From positions 186,001 through 250,000 of the forward strand of contig CALSUB010000001.1 in assembly GCA_943789425.1 (NCBI GenBank): a stretch of DNA of 64,000 nucleotides. The letters run 5' to 3'. Both the position numbers and the translations under genes were made by a program. The notes under the pieces were generated by a model that was not told the DNA's origin, did no database searches, and saw nothing but the letters and a program-made list of their open reading frames with translations. Positions 1-8,214 of this stretch are shown here, piece by piece. This stretch comes from an uncultured Luminiphilus sp. (GTDB lineage Bacteria > Pseudomonadota > Gammaproteobacteria > Pseudomonadales > Halieaceae). Positions within the stretch are counted from its first letter, which is position 1. Every line of letters begins with the position of its first letter.

Positions 1-45
1 TTTTCAATATGACCATTGGACTCCGCGATAATTGGTCTGCATCCA

Positions 46-1428
46 ATGGCTGATCTAAAGGTCTACAACACTGCGTCAGGGGTGAAGGAAGCTTTTACCC
101 CAGTCGATGAAGGCCGCGTCACGATGTATGTTTGTGGCCCGACAGTCTATAACTACGCTCATATTGGGAACGCGCGACCGGTGGTGGTGTTCGATTGTTT
201 ATACCGGCTCTTATCTGCACGCTACGGAAACGTCGTCTACGCCCGCAATATCACCGATATCGACGATAAGATTATTCAAGCAGCGGTAGAGCGAAACTGC
301 GATATCGGCGAGGTCTCACGGGAGTTCACGACCGCTTATCGCGAGGACATGGCGCTGCTCAATGCGCTTCCTCCTTCGATCGAACCGATGGCCACAGAGC
401 ATATTCCCGAGATGATTGCTTTGATTGAGCGTCTGATCGAGCGCGGCCACGCGTATGTGGAGGCGGGACATGCGCTGTTTGCTGTCGAATCAATGCCCAG
501 CTATGGAGCGCTAAGCCATCGCAATCTTGACGACATGCTGGCCGGTGCTCGAGTGAAGGTGGCCAGTTATAAACGCCATTCGGGTGATTTTGTACTGTGG
601 AAGCCCTCGAGTCCGGCTGAGCCTGGTTGGGAGAGCCCCTGGGGGCGAGGTCGACCGGGTTGGCACTTGGAATGCTCAGCGATGATCAGGGCGCATCTGG
701 GAGAGAGCATTGATATCCATGCTGGCGGGCGTGATCTGATTTTTCCTCACCACGAGAATGAACGCGCGCAAAGCTGTTGTGCTTACGACGATGACTTCGT
801 TCGCTACTGGATGCACAACGCTTATGTGGATATGGACGGGGAAAAGATGTCCAAGTCACTGGGTAATGTGCGGACTGTGCGAGAGTTGGGGGGGAGCTAC
901 CCCGGCGAGGTGATGCGCTTCGCGCTGTTGACAGCTCACTACCGCTCTCCGCTTAACTTTTCTGTGGAAGTGTTGAACAGTGCGCAAGATGCTTTAGACG
1001 CGTTTTATGGTGCACTCAGGCCGCATACGGGGATCGACCCCGCGGAACTTAACGCAGTCGATACTGCGGTCTATGGTGCCTTGCTCGATGACATCAATAC
1101 TCCTGAGGCGATCGCCACACTGTACGCGGCCGCCAAGACGCTGAATAAGGCTTCTGACACTAAGGCGATTGCCGATGCGAAGGCAGAATTGCTCGTCGGC
1201 GGAACGCTTTTGGGACTTCTTAGCGAAGACCCCGAGGCGTGGTTTCAGCGAGGGGTTGGCCAGGAGGGACCTACCGCAGGAGAGATTGAGGCGTTGATAC
1301 AAGAGCGCTTGCTGGCGCGCAGCAGTCGCGATTTTGATCGGGCGGATGAGATTCGTCAGATGCTAGAAGAGCAGGGCGTGTTGCTGGATGATGGCCCCGA
1401 CGGCACGCAATGGCGACGTCGGGGTTAG
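46..1428 (+). CDS. cysS: Cysteinyl-tRNA synthetase
   Basis: Class I aminoacyl-tRNA synthetase that charges tRNA-Cys with cysteine in the cytoplasm. The protein shows the zinc-ligand cysteine in [10 protein letters not shown] (about residue 30), the HIGH-type signature HIGN (about 39-42), the LECSAM cysteine and FPHHENE zinc-site residues in the middle, and KMSKSLGN near residue 268. At 460 aa it is full length for the family. The frame is open back to a TTG at 16, but the ATG at 46 (MADLKVYNT) fits the usual N-terminus. No strong ribosome-binding site is visible before either start. The convergent neighbour folD ends only 8 bases downstream. Confidence 0.97.
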   Translation: MADLKVYNTASGVKEAFTPVDEGRVTMYVCGPTVYNYAHIGNARPVVVFDCLYRLLSARYGNVVYARNITDIDDKIIQAAVERNCDIGEVSREFTTAYREDMALLNALPPSIEPMATEHIPEMIALIERLIERGHAYVEAGHALFAVESMPSYGALSHRNLDDMLAGARVKVASYKRHSGDFVLWKPSSPAEPGWESPWGRGRPGWHLECSAMIRAHLGESIDIHAGGRDLIFPHHENERAQSCCAYDDDFVRYWMHNAYVDMDGEKMSKSLGNVRTVRELGGSYPGEVMRFALLTAHYRSPLNFSVEVLNSAQDALDAFYGALRPHTGIDPAELNAVDTAVYGALLDDINTPEAIATLYAAAKTLNKASDTKAIADAKAELLVGGTLLGLLSEDPEAWFQRGVGQEGPTAGEIEALIQERLLARSSRDFDRADEIRQMLEEQGVLLDDGPDGTQWRRRG

Positions 1429-1436
1429 ATGGCTCG

Positions 1437-2282
1437 TTAGGCGAGAGATTTTTCTCCCGACTGCACCGTTTGTTGAATGAGTGTGTTGATCGTCATTGGA
1501 CCGACGCCGCCGGGAACCGGTGTGATGGCGCTCGCTCTCTCGAGCAGTGGTTGCAGCTCAATGTCACCGACTCCGCCGGGGTGATAGCCGGCATCGACGA
1601 CCACTGCGCCGTCCTTGATCCAGTCTGCCCGGATGAACTCGGGTCTGCCCACTGCGCCCACGATCAGGTCCGCTTGGCGCACATGGCTCTCGAGATCGCG
1701 AGTTCGTGAGTGGCAGATGGTGACCGTGGCATTGGCTTCGAGGAGCATCATTGCCATCGGCTTGCCCAGGATGGGGCTCCGCCCGACCACGACGGCGTGG
1801 AGTCCCGACAGCGCGATCTCGTAGTGTTCCAGCAGACGCATGATGCCTTGGGGCGTCGCGCAGCCATAGGCAGACTCCCCCATCGCCATTCGTCCGAACC
1901 CTAGGCACGTCACGCCGTCGACGTCTTTTTCCAGCGCAATCATGTCAAAACATGCGCGCTCGTCAATCTGCGAGGGCACGGGGTGCTGTAGCAAGATCCC
2001 GTGCACGTCGGGGTTGAGATTGAGCTCCTCTATCTGCCTCAGTAAATCGTTGGTGCTGGTCGAAGCCGGTAGCTCTATTGCCAGCGACTCCATGCCAATG
2101 CGCTGACAGGCGTTACCTTTCATTTTCACGTAGGTCGCAGAGGCTGGGTCGTCGCCCACTAGGATGGTGGCCAAGACCGGGGTTCGGCCCTCTGAGCGGC
2201 TTTTAATGCTAGTCACTCGCTCGGCCAGAGCGGCTTCGGTGAGCTGTGCAACGTGTTTGCCGTCGAGTATTGTAGCGGTCAT
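1437..2282 (-). CDS. folD: Bifunctional methylenetetrahydrofolate dehydrogenase/cyclohydrolase
   Basis: FolD interconverts 5,10-methylene-THF, 5,10-methenyl-THF and 10-formyl-THF in one-carbon metabolism. The 281-aa protein has the YVKMK segment with the catalytic lysine, the family segments GILLQHPVP and KDVDG, the Rossmann stretch [16 protein letters not shown] and the C-terminal [10 protein letters not shown]. The frame extends further upstream through the tRNA genes, but that part is not coding. The ATG at 2282 (MTATILDGK) is preceded by a clear GAGGAG ribosome-binding site, which fixes the start. It is convergent with cysS and divergent from the tRNA genes. Confidence 0.96.
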   Translation of the reverse strand: MTATILDGKHVAQLTEAALAERVTSIKSRSEGRTPVLATILVGDDPASATYVKMKGNACQRIGMESLAIELPASTSTNDLLRQIEELNLNPDVHGILLQHPVPSQIDERACFDMIALEKDVDGVTCLGFGRMAMGESAYGCATPQGIMRLLEHYEIALSGLHAVVVGRSPILGKPMAMMLLEANATVTICHSRTRDLESHVRQADLIVGAVGRPEFIRADWIKDGAVVVDAGYHPGGVGDIELQPLLERASAITPVPGGVGPMTINTLIQQTVQSGEKSLA

Positions 2283-2354
2283 GTCGGTTCTCCTCGTTAT
2301 TTGGGCGGGGATTCTTCCAGAATTCGTGATCAGACAAAAGCATTTCCTTTCGCA

Positions 2355-2383
2355 TTGCCCAATATTGTCAATGTCGGTAAACT
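2355..2383 (+). promoter_or_regulatory. Sigma70-type promoter for the tRNA genes
   Basis: TTGCCC (2355-2360) and TAAACT (2378-2383) are separated by exactly 17 bases. They are followed by a GC-rich discriminator (CCCGCCGCGCG), the arrangement expected of growth-rate and stringent-controlled tRNA promoters. The -10 box lies 34 bases before tRNA-Pro. Assigned by inspection only. Confidence 0.55.
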
Positions 2384-2417
2384 CCCGCCGCGCGGACGGG
2401 GATTCCGTCTTCGTCTT

Positions 2418-2494
2418 CGGGGTGTAGCGCAGTCTGGTAGCGCGCCTGCTTTGGGAGCAGGATGTCGGGGGTTCGAATCCCTCCTCCCCGACCA
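2418..2494 (+). tRNA. tRNA-Pro (anticodon TGG)
   Basis: A 77-nt cloverleaf. The anticodon stem CCTGC/GCAGG encloses loop TTTGGGA with anticodon TGG, and the T-loop is TTCGAAT. The acceptor arm ends in an encoded CCA. The sequence closely resembles enterobacterial tRNA-Pro(UGG). One acceptor-stem position (6-67) reads as T-T, a possible mismatch. Confidence 0.93.
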
Positions 2495-2565
2495 CTTTTG
2501 TTCCGCTAGGCGCCGGAAAGGCCTCAGAGTATTCGTGCCAGTGCCAAGGGCGGCGGTTTTTTGTT

Positions 2566-2642
2566 GGTGGCTGTAGCTCACCAGGTAGAGCACCGGATTG
2601 TGACTCCGGAGGTAGCGGGTTCAAGACCCGTCAGCCACCCCA
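2566..2642 (+). tRNA. tRNA-His (anticodon GTG)
   Basis: A 77-nt cloverleaf with anticodon stem CCGGA/TCCGG around loop TTGTGAC (anticodon GTG) and an encoded CCA. The extra 5' G, pairing with C73, is the identity element peculiar to tRNA-His and is present. It lies 71 bases after tRNA-Pro and is probably co-transcribed with it. Confidence 0.95.
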
Positions 2643-2820
2643 ACACCTAAACCACTTCTGCACGTTCCGGGAAAAGCAAAAAACGACCTGTAACGCACGA
2701 CTCAGGGGAGCGGTATGCCTCTCTATTTTCGTGCTCTGCTCAAGTAGCGGTTCCTGCCCATGAACGAGGGCTGCCTTGAGTAAGAGAGTGGTTGCTGCAG
2801 ATTGGGATGTCTCGGGGCGG

Positions 2821-2844
2821 AAAAATGGGGCATTTCATGCCCCG
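2821..2844 (-). terminator. Intrinsic terminator, minus strand
   Basis: GGGGCAT (2827-2833) and ATGCCCC (2837-2843) form a perfect 7-bp stem with a TTC loop. On the minus strand the hairpin is followed by a run of five T (AAAAA at 2821-2825 on the plus strand). It would stop leftward transcription from the formyltransferase gene before it reaches the tRNA genes. Confidence 0.6.
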
Positions 2845-3141
2845 AAGTGTTTCAGGCCTGGGAGTATGGCCGTCCTTGGCCGCCTGAATTACCGCTTGTC
2901 TTCCTGACTTGGGCTGATGATGTCGCATATTGCGATAAATGTAAAGCAGAATGCGATATTTAATTGGAGTCAGAAATAAAAAGAGAATAAAACGATTAAT
3001 AACAATATTTTATAGCTCCTTTATCATGTGGCATTCTGATAAAAATCACTCGATCGGGGTGCTTTAGACTGGCTGAATCGTGCTTCTCAGGCCCAGTTGC
3101 GATACCGTGGCAACGAAAAACCCCCATTTTGCGAGAGTGCT

Positions 3142-3180
3142 ATGTGCGGTATTGGAGGCGTTGTGCGAAGGGATAATTGG
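3142..3180 (+). pseudogene. Orphan N-terminus like class II glutamine amidotransferase (asparagine synthetase)
   Basis: An ATG opens the peptide MCGIGGVVRRD. This closely matches the invariant N-terminus of AsnB-type glutamine-dependent asparagine synthetases (MCGIAGVVRR-like), where Cys2 is the catalytic Ntn nucleophile after Met removal. The reading frame continues for about 80 codons but loses any resemblance within about 15 residues and runs antisense into the 3' end of the formyltransferase gene. It may be the stump of an asnB gene cut by a deletion or rearrangement. A chance match cannot be excluded because only about 11 residues are recognisable. Confidence 0.3.
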
Positions 3181-3208
3181 GGGGTGGGCTCCGAGGGTCG
3201 TCTGCAAG

Positions 3209-4099
3209 TTAAGGCTGAAGCGTGGTGCGATAGAGCGTTAACAGCCCATCCTTGGAAAAGTCGATCCGAGGCAGGTCGAGCCCAACGGCAGCTTCGGCTG
3301 GTGGGTAGTATCGCTGTAATATCGTTGCAAAGTTGGCGAGGTCTGCCCAGATGTAGCCGGCAGCCCGGAAGGCCTGACACTCTGAGGCGTTAGGAAAGCT
3401 GAAGTAATCCCCAGCCCCTGTCGCTTGATGGCTGTTGAGATCCTTGTCGGCCGAGAGTGTATGGATAGCGTCGATGATCGCTCCGCAGCCCGGTTTATAA
3501 AGTGATAAGACGTTGCTCAGATAACACCGCTGTGGGTCGAGGGTCTCCGAGTGGGTGTTGACAATGCGTCCGGTGTCAATCGAGCCATCGTCTATCCAGT
3601 GCAGGGTTGTTCCCAACAGCGTGTCGCCGGCGAGCATTGCTCGGAAGGTCGCCATCACCCCGCGGTATTGCGGTAGTCGGCCGGAGTGTAAGTTCAGCAC
3701 ACCCCGAGACGGTAGACTGATGGCAGGGGGTTGCAGGATGCGGCCATAACGGAGGCTAATCAAAAGATCTGGGCTGCTTGCGGCCAAGGCGGCGAGGCCG
3801 GCTTCGCTGTTGGGATCGTTGAGGCGAGCCCAGGGCTGCTCTAAGAATCTCTCAAAAGCCGAAAAAGTGAGTAGCTCGCCCGTGATACCAGTGCGATCCA
3901 GAGTAGGAAACAGTAGGTCATTACAGAGTGTCTGCTCGAGAAACTGCAGCCAATGAAGGTCCGGTTGCCGATTCGAGTCGCCGCCCACTGTGTCGGACAG
4001 AAAGAGCGTCAACGAGTGGTCGTTGGCCAGCTGTGGCAGCAACAGATTGAGTGCATAATTACTGTGCAGGTCTCGATTAGCGAGCAGGGTAATGTGCAC
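3209..4099 (-). CDS. Formyltransferase family protein
   Basis: A 296-aa protein of the formyl transferase fold shared by Fmt, PurN and sugar N-formyltransferases, which move a formyl group from 10-formyl-THF to an amine. The core signature is visible: NLHSGRLPQYRG holds the conserved Asn and His and the LPxYRG turn, followed by IDDGSIDTGRIV with the catalytic Asp. It lacks the C-terminal domain typical of Met-tRNA formyltransferase, so the substrate is unknown. I chose the GTG at 4099 (MHITLLANRD) because GGGAGAGGG lies just upstream; the frame extends to 4192 without a better start. A minus-strand terminator lies about 365 bases downstream. Confidence 0.75.
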   Translation of the reverse strand: MHITLLANRDLHSNYALNLLLPQLANDHSLTLFLSDTVGGDSNRQPDLHWLQFLEQTLCNDLLFPTLDRTGITGELLTFSAFERFLEQPWARLNDPNSEAGLAALAASSPDLLISLRYGRILQPPAISLPSRGVLNLHSGRLPQYRGVMATFRAMLAGDTLLGTTLHWIDDGSIDTGRIVNTHSETLDPQRCYLSNVLSLYKPGCGAIIDAIHTLSADKDLNSHQATGAGDYFSFPNASECQAFRAAGYIWADLANFATILQRYYPPAEAAVGLDLPRIDFSKDGLLTLYRTTLQP

Positions 4100-4387
4100 A
4101 ACGAGTCCCTCTCCCGATCTCGACGCGGCAGTGTAGCGTGTGTGGCTCGGCACCTTCAATGATCTGCCCGTCGGCGGCCCAAATCTCGGCATAGCCTCGG
4201 TAACCGGTTCTCGTCTTCAGGCAGGGTAATCCCAGATCATTGCGACGCGTCCACTGGTGATTATTGGAGGCCGTTTATGGGGGTCGATGACCGAAAGAGG
4301 GCGGGAGATAGTGCCCGTGACGCTGGGTAACAAAACGGTCTGGAAGGCACGTGAAAAGCCTCCTGCACTCGTTCGCTCAGTTGTCAT
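4077..4387 (-). pseudogene. Possible small broken coding region upstream of the formyltransferase
   Basis: From the ATG at 4387 one minus frame reads MTTERTSAGGFSRAF and continues to ITSGRVAMIWDYPA before a stop at about 4217. Another minus frame then reads LKTRTGYRGYAEIWAADG and stops at 4077, overlapping the formyltransferase start by 23 bases as operon genes often do. Adding one base near 4220 would join both into one protein of about 100 aa with coding-like third positions. I do not recognise the family. It would share the intergenic space with the divergent exonuclease gene. Low confidence. Confidence 0.3.
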
Positions 4388-4450
4388 GGCGAGCGATGTT
4401 TGTTTGACTACGCCGCTCACACAAGTTGAATGGGCAGGAGCGCTGGCGCG

Positions 4451-5242
4451 ATGTTTCGAGTGATCACGTGCAATACCAATGGCATCAGAGCGGCGGAACG
4501 AAAAGGGTTCTTCCGTTGGCTTGCGAAGCAGCGGGCTGATGTTGTCTGCATTCAAGAAATCAAAGCGAAGGAAGTGCAACTGACAGACCAAGCCTTTTAT
4601 CCTAAGGGCTATCACTGCTTTTATAACGAAGCGGAGCGCCCGGGGTACGCGGGCACGGCGGTCTTTGCCAAGCATAAGCCGCAGAGGGTGATTACGCGCC
4701 TGGATTGGGACCTGGTTGATTCGGAAGGGCGGTACCTTCAGGTTGACTTTCCGGGGTTGAGCGTTGTGTCTTTGTATGTCCCGTCGGGGTCAGCGTCACC
4801 GATAGCGCAGGGCCGAAAAGATGGTTTCATGGAGCCATTTTATGATCACATGGCTGCGTTACGTCGTAAGCGACGAGAATTCATTATTTGCGCAGATTGG
4901 AATACTTGCCATCAAAATATCGATCTGAAAAATTGGCGCAGCAACCGCAAGAATTCAGGATTTATGCCTCATGAACGTGAGTGGCTGGATCGAATCTACA
5001 ACGACCTCAAATGGGTCGATATTTTCAGGGAAATAACGGACGAACCCGACTTGTACACTTGGTGGTCAAACCGTGGACAAGCATGGGCCAACAACGTTGG
5101 CTGGCGGCTCGATTACATGCTCGCCACACCGGGCTTGTCTGGTAAGGGTCTCCGCCAGTCAATCTATCGCGATGAGCGCTTTTCTGATCACGCGCCGCTT
5201 ACGATTGATTTTGATCTGTCGCTCGACGCGCCAACCGTCTAG
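4451..5242 (+). CDS. Exonuclease III / Crc-family endonuclease-phosphatase protein
   Basis: A 263-aa EEP-fold protein. Overall it most resembles the Crc branch (LKNWRSN, RRKRREFI, WWSNRGQAW...GWRLDY). However, the metal-binding and catalytic residues of exonuclease III appear intact: N8, E36 (QEIK), D149 and N151 (ADWN), the Asp in GWRLDY, and the Asp-His pair in SDHAP. It is therefore probably an active AP endonuclease/3'-5' exonuclease in base-excision repair, not a catalytically dead Crc. The start at 4451 follows GCAGGAG at a 10-base spacing; an ATG at 4430 is in frame but has no ribosome-binding site. Confidence 0.85.
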   Translation: MFRVITCNTNGIRAAERKGFFRWLAKQRADVVCIQEIKAKEVQLTDQAFYPKGYHCFYNEAERPGYAGTAVFAKHKPQRVITRLDWDLVDSEGRYLQVDFPGLSVVSLYVPSGSASPIAQGRKDGFMEPFYDHMAALRRKRREFIICADWNTCHQNIDLKNWRSNRKNSGFMPHEREWLDRIYNDLKWVDIFREITDEPDLYTWWSNRGQAWANNVGWRLDYMLATPGLSGKGLRQSIYRDERFSDHAPLTIDFDLSLDAPTV

Positions 5243-5351
5243 CGGTCAGGTCGATCAGGCAATGCGGCGGTTGACCATTCGATGAGTAGCCGCATATTGT
5301 TGAATAGCGGCTCAGGCCGTAGAGTGTCGCCTTCCTCAAGGAGAAGTGATT

Positions 5352-5693
5352 ATGTTTATTTCTAGCGCCTATGCGCAAGCCGCGGCAGAACAACCTCAAG
5401 GTGGCGGTTTATTTCTGCCTTTAATGATGGTTGGTATTTTACTCTTCATGTACTTCACGACAATTCGTCCGCAGCGGAAGCGACAAAAAGAACACGGTGC
5501 GATGGTGATGGCGTTGCAGAAGGGCGATGAAGTGGCCCTTTCTTCGGGCATGATGGGCAAGATTAGCGCGGTCGACGACAACTACTTGGTGCTCTCGGTT
5601 GGAAAGGACGTAGAGCTCAAGTTTCAGAAGATTCATGTGACCTCCGTACTTCCTAAGGGCACGCTGAAGTCTGTTGGCGTCCAGTCTGATTGA
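5352..5693 (+). CDS. yajC: Sec translocon accessory protein YajC
   Basis: A 113-aa inner-membrane protein of the SecDF-YajC complex. It has a short periplasmic N-terminus, one transmembrane helix (LFLPLMMVGILLFMYFTTI, about residues 23-41), then the YajC signature RPQRKRQKEH and a cytoplasmic domain with GDEVALSSGMMGKI. The ATG at 5352 follows AAGGAGAA. Unusually, secD and secF do not follow; the next gene overlaps its 3' end by 20 bases and encodes a PLP enzyme. Confidence 0.93.
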   Translation: MFISSAYAQAAAEQPQGGGLFLPLMMVGILLFMYFTTIRPQRKRQKEHGAMVMALQKGDEVALSSGMMGKISAVDDNYLVLSVGKDVELKFQKIHVTSVLPKGTLKSVGVQSD

Positions 5694-6705
5694 GTACCCA
5701 CCTCGCCTAGATTTGGCGAGGCTCCCTACGCCTCTGCATCTGTTGCCCAGGGCATCGGCACGATGGGGCGCGGGCAAGCGTATCTGGATAAAGCGGGACG
5801 ATCTGACGGGCTCCGCGTTGACCGGCAACAAGGTGCGTAAACTAGAGTTTATCGCGGCCCATGCGCAGGCGGAGGGCTTGACGACGCTAGTGACCTGCGG
5901 CGGCGTGCAGAGTAACCATTGTCGCGCCACTGCCTTGGTCGCTGCTCAATTAGGGTTGCACTGTCACGTGGTATTGCGAGCGGATGACGACTCGGTCTCG
6001 ACCACGGGCAATTTCTTACTGGACCAATTGGCCGGCGCGAGCTTTGAGATTTTGCCATCTGCTCAATGGGGCCGGGGTGTTAAAGAGGCCTTTGGCAGGG
6101 CTGAGGCAGCCTGCTTGAGGGCGGGGCGACCCGCGCTGTTGATTCCCACGGGTGGTAGCGACAGCCTCGGGATATGGGGCTACATTGCCGCCGCCGAGGA
6201 ACTTCGCAGTGATTTGGTAAATGCAGGCATTGATCGGGCCACCGTTGCGCTTGCCACCGGTTCTGCCGGGACGCAAACAGGATTGACTGCCGGCGCGGTA
6301 TTGCACGAACTGCCGGTGTCAGTTGTAGGTTATGCGGTCTGTGATGACAGTAACTGGTTTAATACCCGAATCTCTGCTGACTGGCGCGCGTCGGTGGCGC
6401 GATGGCCACAATTACCGGATATCGCGTTGGCACCGATCACTCGCGACCATTCGGTAGGCCCCGGCTACGGCCGAGCGGACCCCGCGATTTATGCGCTGAT
6501 CACCGAATTGACGCGACTCGAGGGGATCCCCTTAGATCCGGTTTATACGGGTAAGGCATTTTATGGCCTGATCACCGATATTGAAGCGGGGCATTATGAT
6601 GATGTCGACGATATTGTTTTTGTGCACACGGGGGGTATTTTTGGCTTATTTTCGCACGAGGAGCAGCTGCTGAAAGCCACTGCGAGCGCTTTGGTGGCGG
6701 AGTGA
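5674..6705 (+). CDS. D-cysteine desulfhydrase / ACC deaminase family PLP enzyme
   Basis: A 343-aa fold-type II PLP enzyme of the family that degrades D-cysteine to pyruvate, H2S and ammonia, or 1-aminocyclopropane-1-carboxylate to 2-oxobutyrate. It has PTPLHLLPR near the N-terminus, WIKRDDLTG, the PLP-lysine segment TGNKVRKLEF, GGVQSNHCRAT, TGSAGTQTG for phosphate binding, and LDPVYTGKAFYGL. Overall it matches E. coli DcyD better than true ACC deaminase, but sequence alone does not settle the substrate. The most likely start is the TTG at 5674, inside the end of yajC, which suggests translational coupling. Confidence 0.8.
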   Translation: MASSLIEYPPRLDLARLPTPLHLLPRASARWGAGKRIWIKRDDLTGSALTGNKVRKLEFIAAHAQAEGLTTLVTCGGVQSNHCRATALVAAQLGLHCHVVLRADDDSVSTTGNFLLDQLAGASFEILPSAQWGRGVKEAFGRAEAACLRAGRPALLIPTGGSDSLGIWGYIAAAEELRSDLVNAGIDRATVALATGSAGTQTGLTAGAVLHELPVSVVGYAVCDDSNWFNTRISADWRASVARWPQLPDIALAPITRDHSVGPGYGRADPAIYALITELTRLEGIPLDPVYTGKAFYGLITDIEAGHYDDVDDIVFVHTGGIFGLFSHEEQLLKATASALVAE

Positions 6706-6767
6706 ATGTGCGGAAAAGAGCGTGCGCAGTGCGCGCTCGGTGGGGCGTGGCCTGCCGTAGGCGGATT

Positions 6768-6794
6768 GAGCAAGACGAGCAAGACGAGCAAGAC
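6768..6794. repeat. Short tandem repeat, 3 x 9 bp
   Basis: Three perfect head-to-tail copies of GAGCAAGAC occur at 6768-6776, 6777-6785 and 6786-6794, in the gap between the desulfhydrase-like gene and the symporter gene. No function is apparent; copy number could vary by slippage. Confidence 0.8.
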
Positions 6795-6861
6795 CTAACA
6801 AAGAACTATCGACTGGCACCGCGATGAGTGGTACGCCTCGAGAGTGAAGGAGAGCATGTAG

Positions 6862-8214
6862 GTGGAAGCGGTTATTACTGAGGTGAACGCTTGGGCTTGG
6901 GGGGTGCCGATGCAGGTGCTCTTGTTGGGCACCGGTATTTTTCTGACGCTCGGCTTGAGCCTGTTGACATGGCGTAAGCTGGGGTTTGCTTTTCGATTGT
7001 TGCTCGGCGGTTTCAAAGGTCAGGGGGAGGGCGATATTCCGCCCTTCAGGGCCTTGATGACCTCGTTGAGCGCCACCATCGGTACGGGCAACATAGCGGG
7101 TGTCGCGACCGCCATGACACTAGGGGGCCCCGGAGCGCTGTTCTGGATGTGGCTGACCGCACTATTTGGTATGGCTATGAAATATGCTGAGGCGGTGCTT
7201 GCCGTTCGCTACCGTGAGCAAGACGACCTCGGCGGGTTCAGCGGCGGTCCCATGTATTACATTCGCAATGGCCTTGGTCCGCGTTTTGCCATCCTCAGTG
7301 GCGCGTTTGCGTTATTCGGTGCAATGGCAGGATTTGGATTAGCCAACACGGTGCAATCGAATTCAGTGGCTCAGGTACTGGGAGATCAGTTTGAGGTCCA
7401 TTGGCTAACTACGGGTTTGCTGCTCATGGTGATTGTGGGTGCCGTGATTTTAGGGGGTATTCGACGAATTGCTGCCACGGCGAGTGCGGTGGTGCCGGTT
7501 ATGGCGATTGCCTATGTTGCGATGAGCGCACTGGTGATTGCGCTTCATATCGAGCAGGTTCCCGAGGCATTGGGTACGATCATCGATAGCGCCTTTAATG
7601 GCGCTTCGGCGGCGGGTGGTTTCGCTGGCGCGAGTGTCTGGGCGGCAATCCGCTTTGGCGTGGCGCGGGGCATCTTCTCCAATGAGGCGGGTCTGGGGAG
7701 TGCGCCGATCGCACACGCAGCCGCTCGGACCAATGAGCCGGTTGAACAGGGGCTGATTGCGATGTTGGGCACCTTTATTGACACCCTGGTGGTGTGCACG
7801 ATGACCGGTCTGGTGATCATGCTGACGGGCGTATTGGAGTCGGGTATTTCCGGCGCTAGCTTGACCGCGTCCGCCTTCGGCTCAGCGATTCCCGGTGGCG
7901 AGTTGGTGGTGACGGTAGGGGTGGTGTTATTTGCAACCACGACCATGATCGGTTGGTCGTTCTATGGAGAGCGTTGTGTGGTCTATCTTTTTGGTACCCG
8001 GGGCATTATGCCGTTTCGGGTGCTCTGGGTGTTGGCGATTCCCGTGGGGGCAGCAACCGACTTGGGCTTGATTTGGCTGATAGCAGACACCTTGAATGCC
8101 TTTATGGCCATCCCCAATTTAATTGCGTTGCTTCTCTTGTCGCCGGTCGTGTTTACCTTGTCAAAATCGTATTTTTCGCGTCACGCGGATAGCGTTAAGA
8201 GCGATGCAATCTGA
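6862..8214 (+). CDS. Alanine/glycine:cation symporter, AGCS family
   Basis: A 450-aa multi-spanning inner-membrane transporter that takes up alanine or glycine with Na+ (or H+). Family signatures include SATIGTGNIAGVATA, GGPGALFWMWLTA, GFSGGPMYYI and FSNEAGLGSAPIAHA, with about ten hydrophobic segments. The GTG at 6862 is preceded by AAGGAGAG. The stop overlaps the ATG of the next gene (TGATG), so the two are probably translated together. Confidence 0.93.
   Translation: MEAVITEVNAWAWGVPMQVLLLGTGIFLTLGLSLLTWRKLGFAFRLLLGGFKGQGEGDIPPFRALMTSLSATIGTGNIAGVATAMTLGGPGALFWMWLTALFGMAMKYAEAVLAVRYREQDDLGGFSGGPMYYIRNGLGPRFAILSGAFALFGAMAGFGLANTVQSNSVAQVLGDQFEVHWLTTGLLLMVIVGAVILGGIRRIAATASAVVPVMAIAYVAMSALVIALHIEQVPEALGTIIDSAFNGASAAGGFAGASVWAAIRFGVARGIFSNEAGLGSAPIAHAAARTNEPVEQGLIAMLGTFIDTLVVCTMTGLVIMLTGVLESGISGASLTASAFGSAIPGGELVVTVGVVLFATTTMIGWSFYGERCVVYLFGTRGIMPFRVLWVLAIPVGAATDLGLIWLIADTLNAFMAIPNLIALLLLSPVVFTLSKSYFSRHADSVKSDAI

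Larger units (their letters stand above)
2643..3208. other. Long intergenic stretch, AT-rich in part
   Basis: Apart from the minus-strand terminator and the orphan amidotransferase-like start listed separately, I see no gene here. About 2930-3050 is clearly richer in A and T than its surroundings (TAAT, ATTT and AATA runs). That could reflect a regulatory region or the edge of an acquired or deleted segment. Confidence 0.5.

Noticed and set aside
2283-2624. N-terminal extension of folD running through both tRNA genes
   Set aside because: The extension is antisense to the tRNAs, and the ATG at 2282 has a strong ribosome-binding site and the family N-terminus.
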